From positions 1,178,001 through 1,242,000 of the forward strand of contig NC_014098.1 of the NCBI RefSeq assembly GCF_000092905.1: a stretch of 64,000 bases of DNA, in the 5' to 3' direction. The stretch is from Kyrpidia tusciae DSM 2912 (GTDB lineage Bacteria > Bacillota > Bacilli > Kyrpidiales > Kyrpidiaceae). Under the pieces are notes generated by a model that saw nothing but the letters and a program-made list of their open reading frames with translations, was not told where the DNA came from and did no database searches. Of the stretch, positions 1 through 7,338 are shown in pieces. Every line of letters starts with the position of its first letter. Within the stretch, counting starts at the first letter, position 1. The position numbers were made by a program, and so were the translations under genes.

Positions 1-731
1 AGATACGGGCTGGCTGTACCCTGATGACGGCTGGCCTTGACGTACACAAGAGCTTCCGCGGGCAATCTGACCCCGTCAAGGACCAGATCGTGGCTGGATG
101 TTCCGCGCATTCCGACCATGTTCCAGGTCGGATCAATCCTCACCCCCGGCGTCTCACGCTGGACGAGAAATTCCGCATGTTCCTCCGTGCCTTCAATCGT
201 TGCCGTAACGATAAAATAGTCCACCACAGGGGCCAGGGTCGTGAACGTCTTGCGGCCGCGAAGTTCGTAACCGTCCTGTTTCCGTATTGCGACCGTCTGC
301 GGCTTCCCGCCCCGGGACGGACTGCCGGTCGCACGTTCTGTCGCCGCACGGTTCACAAGTGCTCCCTTTTCCACGACCTCCTTGCAAAGCTGCCGGAAGA
401 CGGCATCCGGCCACGAGCGTTTCTCCCTCAAATCGTAAATGATGCCCAAATGCCATCCGATCCCCAATGCGATCGACGCATCCCCTTGCGCCAAACGTTC
501 CTGGTAGAGCACCCATTCATAAAGGCCGATCCCGAGTCCCCCCCATTCGCGAGGTACTGTGAACGCGGGATAGTGGATCGCTTTTAGGGCTTCGATCGCT
601 GCAAGGGAGAGTTGATTCCGCTCGTCGGCGACGTGTGCGTCAACCGCCAGCCGATCGGACAATCGGCCGATTTGCGAAAGTCGTTCCCTTTGGAGAGGTG
701 TTTTTGCAAAATAGTCGCGAATCGTGCCCAT
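1..731 (-). CDS. acyl-CoA dehydrogenase, C-terminus beyond the window
   Basis: Reads from an ATG at 731, preceded by GGCGAGGAGGTG, leftward out of the window, giving 243 residues of a flavin-dependent acyl-CoA dehydrogenase. Seen: an N-terminal helical part with PREWGGLGIGLYEWV, then the middle beta domain with GYELRGRKTFTTLAP and the NMVGMRGTSSHDLVLDGVRLP signature just before the left edge. The FAD-binding C-terminal helices lie outside the window. The family oxidises acyl-CoA thioesters (first step of beta-oxidation) or related substrates; the sequence recalls Bacillus YdbM. The substrate cannot be told. It is transcribed away from the ogt-like remnant to its right. Confidence 0.85.
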   Translation of the reverse strand, partial: MGTIRDYFAKTPLQRERLSQIGRLSDRLAVDAHVADERNQLSLAAIEALKAIHYPAFTVPREWGGLGIGLYEWVLYQERLAQGDASIALGIGWHLGIIYDLREKRSWPDAVFRQLCKEVVEKGALVNRAATERATGSPSRGGKPQTVAIRKQDGYELRGRKTFTTLAPVVDYFIVTATIEGTEEHAEFLVQRETPGVRIDPTWNMVGMRGTSSHDLVLDGVRLPAEALVYVKASRHQGTASPY

Positions 732-946
732 CCGGCTCACCTCCTCGCCTCACCGTCATCCATGTTCATTTTACCAGAGAGCGTTTTCTTTTTGCTGTCT
801 GCGTGTTGATTTTCTCTTGCTGCCGCAACTTTGTGGACCCTTTTGTTTTCCCCCTGGATACGCGATAGAGTGAGCGTGCAATGTGAGAATTCAGGACTTG
901 ACCAAAGATTGGCCAACTGGAAGTTCAAAGGTGAGGAGGCGCCGGG

Positions 947-1048
947 ATGCCCGTTTATGATGTGCTTGAAACGCCGGTCGGAACGGTCCGGGTGGTGGTG
1001 GATCGGGCGAGAGTGAGCCGGGTGACGCTGACCGAGGAAAATTGGTAA
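947..1048 (+). pseudogene. N-terminal remnant of methylated-DNA--cysteine methyltransferase (ogt-like)
   Basis: A 33-codon reading frame with a good ribosome binding site (GGTGAGGAGG). Its translation, MPVYDVLETPVGTVRVVVDR followed by ARVSRVTLTEENW, lines up with the N-terminal domain of Ogt-type O6-alkylguanine-DNA alkyltransferases (pattern ETPLG...ITRLFLSQEDW in Bacillus Ogt). It stops at TAA. No PCHR active-site region follows in the next 200 bases, so it cannot repair DNA. The rest of the 732-1226 interval shows no other gene. A functional 33-residue peptide cannot be excluded. Confidence 0.45.
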
Positions 1049-1196
1049 TAAATGGTACTGATAGTTGCCGGAATATCTGTCTAAACCTATCCAGAAACCG
1101 TTGTTGGCCTGACCTTTGTCTTCTTCCTTCCGGAAGGGAGCCGCCCTCCCTCCCAAAAGGAGAGAGAGCATGCATTTTACGGGTCCCATTATAGCA

Positions 1197-1223
1197 GTCA
1201 AGGGGGCTTTTTGCCCCCTTGAC
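1197..1223 (-). terminator. hairpin after the yhfH-like gene
   Basis: A perfect 11-bp stem (GTCAAGGGGGC / GCCCCCTTGAC) with a five-base loop lies 3 bases past the stop of the small zinc-ribbon gene on the minus strand. There is no strong T-run after it in that direction, so termination efficiency is uncertain. Confidence 0.55.
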
Positions 1224-1226
1224 TCG

Positions 1227-1364
1227 TTATTCCTCGGCCTGCACGTGGTTGATGCAGTGTTCACACTCAGTGGCATAGGATTCGCATTGTTCTTCAAATT
1301 CCTTCCCACACACAGTACACTGTTTCTTTGGGATTTTCGTATAAAATTCCATCACCGCGATCAT
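1227..1364 (-). CDS. yhfH: YhfH-family small zinc-ribbon protein
   Basis: 45 residues starting MIAVMEFYTKIPKKQCTVCG, with an ATG preceded by GGAGGGGACC. Two CxxC pairs (QCTVCGK and ECEHCIN) predict a single zinc ribbon. Size, the N-terminal VMEFYTKIPKKQC pattern and the Cys spacing match the YhfH family of Bacillus, whose function is not known. An upstream reading frame in phase would extend it to 76 residues, but that region contains the promoter and lacks a ribosome site, so the shorter start is preferred. It stands alone between a sigma-A-type promoter and a hairpin. Confidence 0.7.
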   Translation of the reverse strand: MIAVMEFYTKIPKKQCTVCGKEFEEQCESYATECEHCINHVQAEE

Positions 1365-1400
1365 CTTGGTCCCCTCCGGTCGTTCTCTTTTGTTGACTGT

Positions 1401-1429
1401 AGTATAACACCGTCGAAGAGATTCGTAAA
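1401..1429 (-). promoter_or_regulatory. sigma-A-type promoter of the yhfH-like gene
   Basis: Read on the minus strand: TTTACG, 17 bases, TATACT, about 35 bases before the ATG at 1364. Four and five of six bases match the consensus boxes. Confidence 0.6.
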
Positions 1430-1593
1430 GTGTAGTACAACAGAAAAACCCGCCCAAATCTGTGACGATTCCGTGGCATCAGGGCCGCGGCTACGGGCCA
1501 GGCTGGCTATTAAAACTTTTGCGGTCCAGAAGGTCCGATGTCGATTTGCTGGCGGTATGTTGATCTGATGGAGGAGCTTGTGCAGAAAAAGGG

Positions 1594-1770
1594 ATGCCCG
1601 CAAAACTTACGGACCGTCGGCTTCTCGGCGTGGCAGACTGGATCCACCGCCGCGGCGGGGTTGCGACGTCACGGGATGTCCAAACAAACAAGGTGGCTGG
1701 AGGGAAAAAACGCCGAGGAAGCGAAGCAGCTTCTTCATGTGATGAGGGCGCCTGTCCGCCAGGTCACCCC
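1594..1770 (+). pseudogene. frameshifted remnant of a phage primase-type winged-helix domain
   Basis: Frame one reads RRLLGVADWIHRRGGVATSR DVQTNKVAGG; after a run of As near 1707-1713 the next frame continues KNAEEAKQLLHVM. Together this resembles the C-terminal winged helix of DUF3987/primase-like phage proteins (pattern LDWIRRxGGxVTxRDLxR...AEEAxxLL). No start, no upstream domain and one frameshift mark it as debris. The 1458-1841 interval holds nothing else I can name. The assignment is from memory of the family and is tentative. Confidence 0.33.
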
Positions 1771-1841
1771 CCTGCCTGCCCCGCATATACATAAACCGGA
1801 GCCTTTTCGCGCCGGGTTCCCAGGGGACGGGAGGTGGTCCG

Positions 1842-2558
1842 GTGGCCGGATTGACGGCGCTGTTGGCCCTGTTGGTGCGGGAGATTGCCCTGTTTGTCTC
1901 CTATATCAAGAATAGTGCGTTTCCCCATCCACTGTCTGAAGAAGAAGAAGAACAATACCTAAAACAGATGGCCGAGGGAGACGAACGGGCGCGCAACCTG
2001 CTGATCGAGCACAATTTGCGGCTTGTGGCCCATATAGTCAAGAAATTCGAAAACACCGGCGAGGACACCGAAGATTTGATTTCCATCGGCACAATCGGGC
2101 TGATCAAAGCCATTGAAAGTTTTCAACCCCACAAAGGGACAAAATTGGCCACTTATGCTGCCCGCTGCATCGAAAACGAGATCCTCATGCATCTCCGAGC
2201 CCTGAAGAAAACGCGCAAGGATGTGTCCCTCCACGACCCCATTGGAACGGATAAAGAGGGCAATGAAGTGACGCTGTTGGATATTCTGAGCAGTGATGCC
2301 GATGATGTTGTGGACATTGTCGAGATGAAGCTAGAGAAACATCAGATTTACGAAAAGCTGCAAGAATTGGATGAAAGGGAGCAGGAAGTGATCCGCGGCC
2401 GGTTCGGCCTTCAAAACGGCGAAGAAAAAACCCAACGGGAGATTGCTGAGGAACTGGGGATTTCCCGTTCCTACGTGTCGCGGATCGAGAAGCGTGCGCT
2501 TATGAAGCTGCTGCATGATCTGCGGCCGAGGCGGAGAACCACCGGGGACGACCGCTGA
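1842..2558 (+). CDS. sigK: RNA polymerase sigma-K factor precursor (intact)
   Basis: 238 residues from a GTG behind GGGAGGTGG. Late mother-cell sporulation sigma factor, made as an inactive membrane-associated precursor. Residues 1-20 form the hydrophobic pro-sequence cleaved by SpoIVFB; the mature part begins near [12 protein letters not shown]. Region 2 ([20 protein letters not shown], then [17 protein letters not shown] and [10 protein letters not shown]) and region 4.2 ([20 protein letters not shown]) are complete and close to Bacillus sigma-K. Unlike B. subtilis it is not split by a skin element. The gene is monocistronic, with a strong terminator 170 bases downstream. It would drive late spore-coat genes, possibly those of the 8-30 kb locus. 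Confidence 0.95.
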   Translation: MAGLTALLALLVREIALFVSYIKNSAFPHPLSEEEEEQYLKQMAEGDERARNLLIEHNLRLVAHIVKKFENTGEDTEDLISIGTIGLIKAIESFQPHKGTKLATYAARCIENEILMHLRALKKTRKDVSLHDPIGTDKEGNEVTLLDILSSDADDVVDIVEMKLEKHQIYEKLQELDEREQEVIRGRFGLQNGEEKTQREIAEELGISRSYVSRIEKRALMKLLHDLRPRRRTTGDDR

Positions 2559-2730
2559 AGGCGGGGGGCGCGGCGGCCGGGACTTGACGGGGCTAGCCTC
2601 ACCTTCGATCATCGGGTGGTGGACGGGCGCCGGCCGCCCAGTTCTTGGCCACGGTGAAACGTGGATTGGAGCACCCGTTGGATCTCCTCGTTGGGTGACG
2701 GCTGACCATTGATCGAGCGCTCGGAGCCAG

Positions 2731-2769
2731 GGAGGACCCGTAAGATCTACGGGTCCTCCCCGGCTTTTT
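2731..2769 (+). terminator. rho-independent terminator after sigK
   Basis: A perfect 12-bp stem GGAGGACCCGTA / TACGGGTCCTCC around a five-base loop, followed within 6 bases by five Ts. It lies between sigK and the convergent thioesterase gene and may serve both. Confidence 0.8.
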
Positions 2770-2814
2770 CGCGACCCGAAACACCGGTCCTGGGCCAGTT
2801 TCCAAGGCTGCACG

Positions 2815-3264
2815 TCATCGGTCGGGGTCGAGGTTGACCGGCGTCAGTCCCTCTAGTCCCATCGACTGGAGCTGGGTGTGATTGAGCACCATCATCTTGG
2901 CGTGCGCCCGGGCCTTCGGGACCCCGTCCAAGCTGGTGATCTGGGCCTCCGCTTCAATCAGCCGGCGGGTCTTTCGCACGGGAAACGCCACGACGCGCAC
3001 CGTCTCCCCAGAGTGGATGGGGTTTTGGAACTCCACATCGAGTTTAGCAGTGACCGTAATCAGCCCCAGATTATTGGCCACATAAGCGGCCGCTTCGTCC
3101 AAGAGCGCACAGGTGATGCCCCCGTGTTGAATCCCCGGCCAGCCGCCGTGCCATTCTTCAGAGTTGAATTCTGCGGTGACTCCTTCCTCGCCATATTTTT
3201 CAAAATGCAGATGAAGGCCCTTGGGGTTCTCGGCGCCGCACACGTAACACCGCTCGTATCCCAC
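2815..3264 (-). CDS. PaaI/YigI-type hotdog-fold thioesterase
   Basis: 149 residues; the GTG at 3264 is chosen because AAGGAG lies 10 bases upstream and the protein then starts at MGYERCYVCGAENPKGLHL, typical of the family. The hotdog core is visible: WHGGWPGIQHGGITCALLDE (the HGG...DE active-site helix) and the VEFQNPIHSGETVRVVA strand. These enzymes hydrolyse acyl-CoA thioesters; the N-terminal CxxCG pair is common in this subfamily and may bind a metal. The substrate is unknown. A longer frame upstream to 3456 has no ribosome site and low-complexity content. Confidence 0.8.
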   Translation of the reverse strand: MGYERCYVCGAENPKGLHLHFEKYGEEGVTAEFNSEEWHGGWPGIQHGGITCALLDEAAAYVANNLGLITVTAKLDVEFQNPIHSGETVRVVAFPVRKTRRLIEAEAQITSLDGVPKARAHAKMMVLNHTQLQSMGLEGLTPVNLDPDR

Positions 3265-3447
3265 TCCTTTACATCTCCTTACGTGCTTCGGTTGGCAATC
3301 CGCCGGTCGGTGAACACCAGACGGACGTTCGAAAATCAGTTCTATTATAACAATCTGCCGGCGGGGTGGGGCAAGGGGGCGGAGTGCGGCAAGACAGATC
3401 AAAATTTTATGGTACAATGGGACTAGTCGGAACCTGGAGGTGGGAAC

Positions 3448-3657
3448 ATGCGCCATTGCCGCGAGGCGGTGGAGGGTTTCGTGGAACGGCTGATTGCAGA
3501 AGGGGTCAATGCGGATCTATGGCGGGAATTGCGCGATCTGGAGATCGTGTTTGGTTCGGCGGACGACCTGGATGCCGCCGTGTATGCCAGCTTGGTGCGG
3601 CGGAATTGCGAAGATCGATATGCGGAATACCTTCAGGCTGCGGCGATGTGTGACTAG
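3448..3657 (+). CDS. small protein of unknown function
   Basis: 69 residues beginning MRHCREAVEGFVERLIAEGV, with a good ribosome site (CCTGGAGGTGGG) before ATG and a plausible TACAAT -10 about 30 bases upstream. It is predicted mostly alpha-helical and acidic, with one N-terminal and two C-terminal cysteines (NCEDRY and AMCD). I do not recognise a family. It lies directly upstream of the decayed acyl-CoA ligase. The translation signals make it likely to be real. Confidence 0.55.
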   Translation: MRHCREAVEGFVERLIAEGVNADLWRELRDLEIVFGSADDLDAAVYASLVRRNCEDRYAEYLQAAAMCD

Positions 3658-3689
3658 GGGGCGATGAGGTGCGGGAGTGGCTGGATCGG

Positions 3690-4004
3690 GTGCGGTTTAT
3701 GCACAGAATAACCCGCAATTTTTAATCGCCCAATACGGGGCTTGGAAACGCGGGGCCAAGGGGTGGAATACCATCTCCGGGACTCCGGGGCCAAAGTTCT
3801 CGTGGCTTTGGATTCGCTCTACGCGGCCTATTCTGAAAAAGTGATCGGGTTTCATCATTTTGATGCCGCTGTGGCCCTTGACATGATGGAGCAGCGGCGG
3901 CGCATAACTATCCGCGACTGGTGGAGTTCCTCCCCGAGATTCCAAAAACTGCGACGGGGAAGTTCCTGCGCAGGGAGCTTCGGGAGCGCTCTGCAGGGTC
4001 GTGA
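3690..4004 (+). pseudogene. decayed long-chain acyl-CoA ligase (AMP-binding enzyme)
   Basis: Three fragments in different frames keep the order of an AMP-dependent acyl-CoA synthetase. First AQNNPQFLIAQYGAWKRGA (N-terminal domain), then after a shift VEYHLRDSGAKVLVALDSLY, then after a large deletion YPRLVEFLPEIPKTATGKFL RRELRERSAGS up to a TGA at 4002. The last piece is the C-terminal catalytic lysine motif (PKTATGK). The central ATP-binding motifs are gone, so several hundred codons were lost and the gene cannot be active. Flanking genes act on acyl-CoAs, so it probably once belonged to this group. Confidence 0.75.
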
Positions 4005-4027
4005 GGGAGGAAAGGTCGAACGATCGG

Positions 4028-4753
4028 ATGAACAGAGTGTACCTGTGGACGGCTAAAGAACAGATCGACCCGGATCGCCTCCGGGGGGCCGGGGCGGTGG
4101 TGATGGACGTGCTCCTGGCGACCACCACCATGATCACGATGATGGAGCGGGGGGCTCGTCGGGTGTTTCCGGCCCGGGACCTGGCCGACGCCCTGGAGTT
4201 GAAAAGAACGTGGATGTCCCCGCGTCTTCTGACCGGCGGGGAGGAGGACGGTCGGGAGGTTCCCGGGTTTGATCTGGGGCCGTTTCCCGAGGAGTATACC
4301 GAAGAGGGGATCGCCGGTCGGGACGTGGTGTTTTTGACCACCAACGGCACCCCGGCCCTGCGCCGGGCGGAGGGTGCGGAGCGGGTTCTTCTGGCTTCGC
4401 TGCGCAATGCCCCGGCGGTGGCGAAGTATGTACAGGAGGCGAACCTTGCGGTGGTCTACCTCATCTGCGCCGGATCAAAAGGGCGCCAGTCGCTGGAAGA
4501 TGCCCTCTGTGCCGGGGTGATCGCCGACCGGCTCGGCACAGCGGGTTGGGAATTGGATGACGGCGCGATCCTGGCCCGGGACGCGGCCCGGATGCACGAC
4601 GGCCGGATGGTGGAGGCGCTGAGCCTGGGCCGGGTGGGTCGTTGGTTCACGAGCGTCGGCCGCCGCCATACCCTGGAGTTCGCCGGTGCCGTGGGGGCGA
4701 GTACGGCCGTGGTCGGGCTGGAGGATGGCCGGTTACGCCTGTTCGGCACCTGA
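4028..4753 (+). CDS. 2-phosphosulfolactate phosphatase (ComB/YitC family)
   Basis: 241 residues from the ATG at 4028; a GTG at 4001 is also in frame. Family enzymes remove phosphate from 2-phosphosulfolactate to give sulfolactate, a coenzyme M precursor in archaea and a spore metabolite in bacilli. Family segments visible: AVVMDVLLATTTMITMMERG near the N-terminus, LTGGEEDGREVPGFDLGPFP in the middle, and FLTTNGTPALRRAEGAERVL. Length matches the family (about 230-240). It starts right after the ligase remnant; no other sulfolactate gene is in the window, so the physiological role is uncertain. Confidence 0.8.
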   Translation: MNRVYLWTAKEQIDPDRLRGAGAVVMDVLLATTTMITMMERGARRVFPARDLADALELKRTWMSPRLLTGGEEDGREVPGFDLGPFPEEYTEEGIAGRDVVFLTTNGTPALRRAEGAERVLLASLRNAPAVAKYVQEANLAVVYLICAGSKGRQSLEDALCAGVIADRLGTAGWELDDGAILARDAARMHDGRMVEALSLGRVGRWFTSVGRRHTLEFAGAVGASTAVVGLEDGRLRLFGT

Positions 4754-4797
4754 TTCAACCAACGGAGCAATCCAATGACTCCAACGAGGTGAGAGCC

Positions 4798-5985
4798 GTG
4801 TTTGATTTTTCCCCGACACCGGAACAACAATCGGTGCTTGATCGCACAAACGAGATCATGGAACGGTACATTTATCCCGCCGAACGGGATTTTCATGAAG
4901 AAGAAGGGTTGCCCGAAGAGAAGATGCGCGGGCTCCAGAAGCGGGTGAAAGAGGCCGGGTTGTGGGCGCCGCATCTGCCGAAAGAAGCGGGAGGCCTTGG
5001 CATGGGTTATGTGACCTTGGGACTGATGAACGAGATCCTCGGCCGCAGTCCGATCGCCCCCCGGGCGTTCGGCACCAATGCGCCGGACACCGGCAACCAG
5101 GAGATCCTGTGGCTGGCCGGGACGCAGGCGCAGAAGGAACGATACCTGAAGCCTTCGGTGGCCGGGGAGATTTATACGGCGTTCGCCATGACCGAACCGG
5201 AGGTCTCGGGGTCGGACCCGACGTTGCTGCGGACCACCGCCCGCCGGGACGGGGACGGCTGGGTGATCGACGGGCATAAATGGTTCGCCACCGGGGGATC
5301 CCGGGCGGCGTTTTTCATCGTGATGGCGGTCACCGACCCCGATGCCGACCCTCACCGCCGCGCGAGCATGTTCATCGTGGAGGCGGGGACGCCGGGGCTG
5401 GAGATCGTCCGGGATGTGCCGGTGATGGGCGACACCCTCGGAGGGCACACGGAGCTGTGGTTCCGGAATTGCCGGATCCCGGGCGAGAACTTGCTGGGGG
5501 AGGTAGGGGACGGCTTCCGGCTGGCTCAGCTTCGTTTGGGGCCCGGGCGGATCACCCATGCCATGCGCTGGATCGGCGTGATGCGGCGCAGTTTCGAGAT
5601 GATGCTGGACTACGTGCAGCGCCGGGAGACCCGAGGGCAGAAACTGGCCGATTTTCAAACGGTGCAGAACGACATTGCCGAGTCCTACGCGGACATTGAG
5701 ACCTCGAGGTTTCTCACGCTTCATGCCGCTTGGAAAATGGACCAGGGGCTCGATGCGCGAAAAGAGATTTCGCTGATCAAATTCTACGGGGCGAATGCGC
5801 TCCACCGGGTGATCGACCGGGCCATCCAGGTGCACGGCGCCCTCGGGTTCTCCAAAGACACGCCCTTGGAAGGGTTTTATCGGGAGGCCCGGGCGGCGCG
5901 GATTTACGACGGTGCGGACGAAGTGCACCGGGTGGTGGTGGCGAAGCGGATCATGAGAGAGTTTCGGGAGAGGCGATCGTTGTGA
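4798..5985 (+). CDS. acyl-CoA dehydrogenase, ACAD10/11 type
   Basis: 395 residues from a GTG behind GAGGTGA. Complete acyl-CoA dehydrogenase: N-terminal helical domain, AFAMTEPEVSGSDPTLL signature, the beta domain, and a C-terminal FAD domain with QVHGALGFSKDTPLEGFYRE ending in ARIYDGADEVHR, the variant typical of ACAD10/ACAD11 relatives. Its stop overlaps the GTG of the next gene (GTGA), so both are translated together. Together they resemble a split ACAD11 or the Pseudomonas LvaA/LvaC pair for 4-hydroxyacyl-CoA breakdown. That reaction is inferred from pairing and family only. Confidence 0.85.
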   Translation: MFDFSPTPEQQSVLDRTNEIMERYIYPAERDFHEEEGLPEEKMRGLQKRVKEAGLWAPHLPKEAGGLGMGYVTLGLMNEILGRSPIAPRAFGTNAPDTGNQEILWLAGTQAQKERYLKPSVAGEIYTAFAMTEPEVSGSDPTLLRTTARRDGDGWVIDGHKWFATGGSRAAFFIVMAVTDPDADPHRRASMFIVEAGTPGLEIVRDVPVMGDTLGGHTELWFRNCRIPGENLLGEVGDGFRLAQLRLGPGRITHAMRWIGVMRRSFEMMLDYVQRRETRGQKLADFQTVQNDIAESYADIETSRFLTLHAAWKMDQGLDARKEISLIKFYGANALHRVIDRAIQVHGALGFSKDTPLEGFYREARAARIYDGADEVHRVVVAKRIMREFRERRSL

Positions 5986-7067
5986 CGGCGGAAGCAAGTC
6001 GCCCGGGCCGCGGACGGGGCACCATTCCCGTTCGGCCCGGAGAAGAACTGGATGTCGACGCGGTGCGCCGGTTTTTGTCGGGGCACATCGAGGGGCTGGG
6101 GGATTGCCCGGTGGAGGTCGAGCAGTTTCCCTCCGGGGCATCGAACCTCACGTACTGGATTCGGTGTGGAGCGTGGGAGGCGGTGCTGCGGCGGCCACCC
6201 TTCGGGCCGCTGCCGCCGAAGGCCCACGACATGAAGCGGGAATCCTCGTTTTTGAGTCGGTTGCATCGGGTGTTTCCGTTGGCCCCGCGGCCCTACGCGT
6301 TTTGCGAGGATCCCGAGGTGCTCGGGGCGCCGTTTTACGTGATGGAGTACCGGCGGGGAGCGGTATTGGACGATAAGTTCCCGCCGGGCGTGGAGGCGAC
6401 GCCGGAATTGTGTCGGCGGATTTCCTATGCGGTGGTGGACACGCTGGCGGAGCTGCACGCGGTCGATTATCGAGAGGCGGGCCTGGGGGAGTTCGGCCGA
6501 CCGGAGGGCTTTTTGCAGCGGCAGGTCGGCGGATGGATCGACCGGTACCACCGGGCGAAGACGGACGACATTCCCCAGGTGGATCGGATCACCCGCTGGC
6601 TGGGGGATCATCTTCCGGCGTCGCCGGCGGCGACGATCATTCATAACGACTACAAGTTAAATAACCTGCTGCTGGACCCGGGCGACCTCTCCCGGATTGT
6701 CGCCGTGGTGGACTGGGAAATGGCAACGATCGGCGACCCGCTGTTCGATTTGGCGGTGTCTCTCAGTTACTGGGCCGAGGAGACGGACCCGGAGCTGCTC
6801 AAAGAGGTATTGCCGACGGTGACCAAATACGGCGGATTTCTCAGTCGAGACGAGTTCGTGGAGCGCTATTGGCGCCGGAGCGGACGGGATGTATCGTCCC
6901 TGGATTTTTATATGGTGTTTGCCTACTTTAAGTTGGCGGTGATTCTCCAGCAGATCTATGTGCGGTGGAAACGGGGACAGACCCAGGATCCGAGGTTTGC
7001 CGGTTTTGGGCTCCGGGTGAGGCGACTGTTGGAGTACGCTGACGGGTGCATTCCCGGCCGGGCGTGA
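5982..7067 (+). CDS. APH-fold phosphotransferase paired with the acyl-CoA dehydrogenase
   Basis: 361 residues, GTG start overlapping the upstream stop by 4 bases. Aminoglycoside-phosphotransferase/choline-kinase fold: substrate-binding N lobe with GASNLTYWIRC, then the catalytic loop IIHNDYKLNNLL (Asp and Asn in place) and the metal-binding VDWEMATIGDPLFDLAVSLS. In animals this domain is fused to an acyl-CoA dehydrogenase (ACAD10/11), where it phosphorylates 4-hydroxyacyl-CoA; LvaA is the bacterial counterpart in levulinate use. Here the two parts are separate but coupled. An antibiotic-resistance role is unlikely given the partner gene. Confidence 0.8.
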   Translation: MTAEASRPGRGRGTIPVRPGEELDVDAVRRFLSGHIEGLGDCPVEVEQFPSGASNLTYWIRCGAWEAVLRRPPFGPLPPKAHDMKRESSFLSRLHRVFPLAPRPYAFCEDPEVLGAPFYVMEYRRGAVLDDKFPPGVEATPELCRRISYAVVDTLAELHAVDYREAGLGEFGRPEGFLQRQVGGWIDRYHRAKTDDIPQVDRITRWLGDHLPASPAATIIHNDYKLNNLLLDPGDLSRIVAVVDWEMATIGDPLFDLAVSLSYWAEETDPELLKEVLPTVTKYGGFLSRDEFVERYWRRSGRDVSSLDFYMVFAYFKLAVILQQIYVRWKRGQTQDPRFAGFGLRVRRLLEYADGCIPGRA

Positions 7068-7090
7068 GGTGAACCCTGCACAGCGATCGG

Positions 7091-7315
7091 TTAGAGGATG
7101 CGGTAAAACCACTGGGTGATGGGGCCGAAGACAGCTTCCAAGGGAGCCAGAGGGTTAAACTGCAGGTAGACCTGCCACTGGACCATGGCTGCCATAACGA
7201 GGGCCAGCGCGAGTAACGTTCCGTGAACAGCCAACTCTCTGCGCTGGCCGGCCCGCCACATGGCGGGCCATTCCAACAGCGCAGCGGCGACGAACAAGAT
7301 GGCCAGCCAGAACAT
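7091..7315 (-). CDS. small two-helix membrane protein, unknown function
   Basis: 74 residues starting MFWLAILFVAAALLEWPAMW, with two hydrophobic segments (about residues 2-18 and 30-46). The ATG at 7315 is preferred because GGAGG lies 10 bases before it. An in-frame ATG at 7342 overlaps the stop of the histidine kinase gene (ATGA) and would add nine residues through translational coupling. It is co-transcribed with that kinase. No family is recognised; it may be a membrane accessory of the kinase. Confidence 0.6.
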   Translation of the reverse strand: MFWLAILFVAAALLEWPAMWRAGQRRELAVHGTLLALALVMAAMVQWQVYLQFNPLAPLEAVFGPITQWFYRIL

Positions 7316-7338
7316 GGTCGCTCTTCCTCCGAGTTTCC

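Noticed and set aside
1180-1196. A TATAAT on the minus strand as a promoter
   Set aside because: There is no -35 at 16-18 bases and no gene downstream on that strand before the acyl-CoA dehydrogenase signals.
4456-6141. A 561-codon open frame opposite the acyl-CoA dehydrogenase
   Set aside because: High GC makes long antisense frames common; its product is Arg/Pro/His-rich, has no motif, and lies opposite two well-supported genes.
5982-7067. Aminoglycoside resistance gene
   Set aside because: The fold is shared, but coupling to an acyl-CoA dehydrogenase and the ACAD10/11-like sequence argue for acyl-CoA metabolism.
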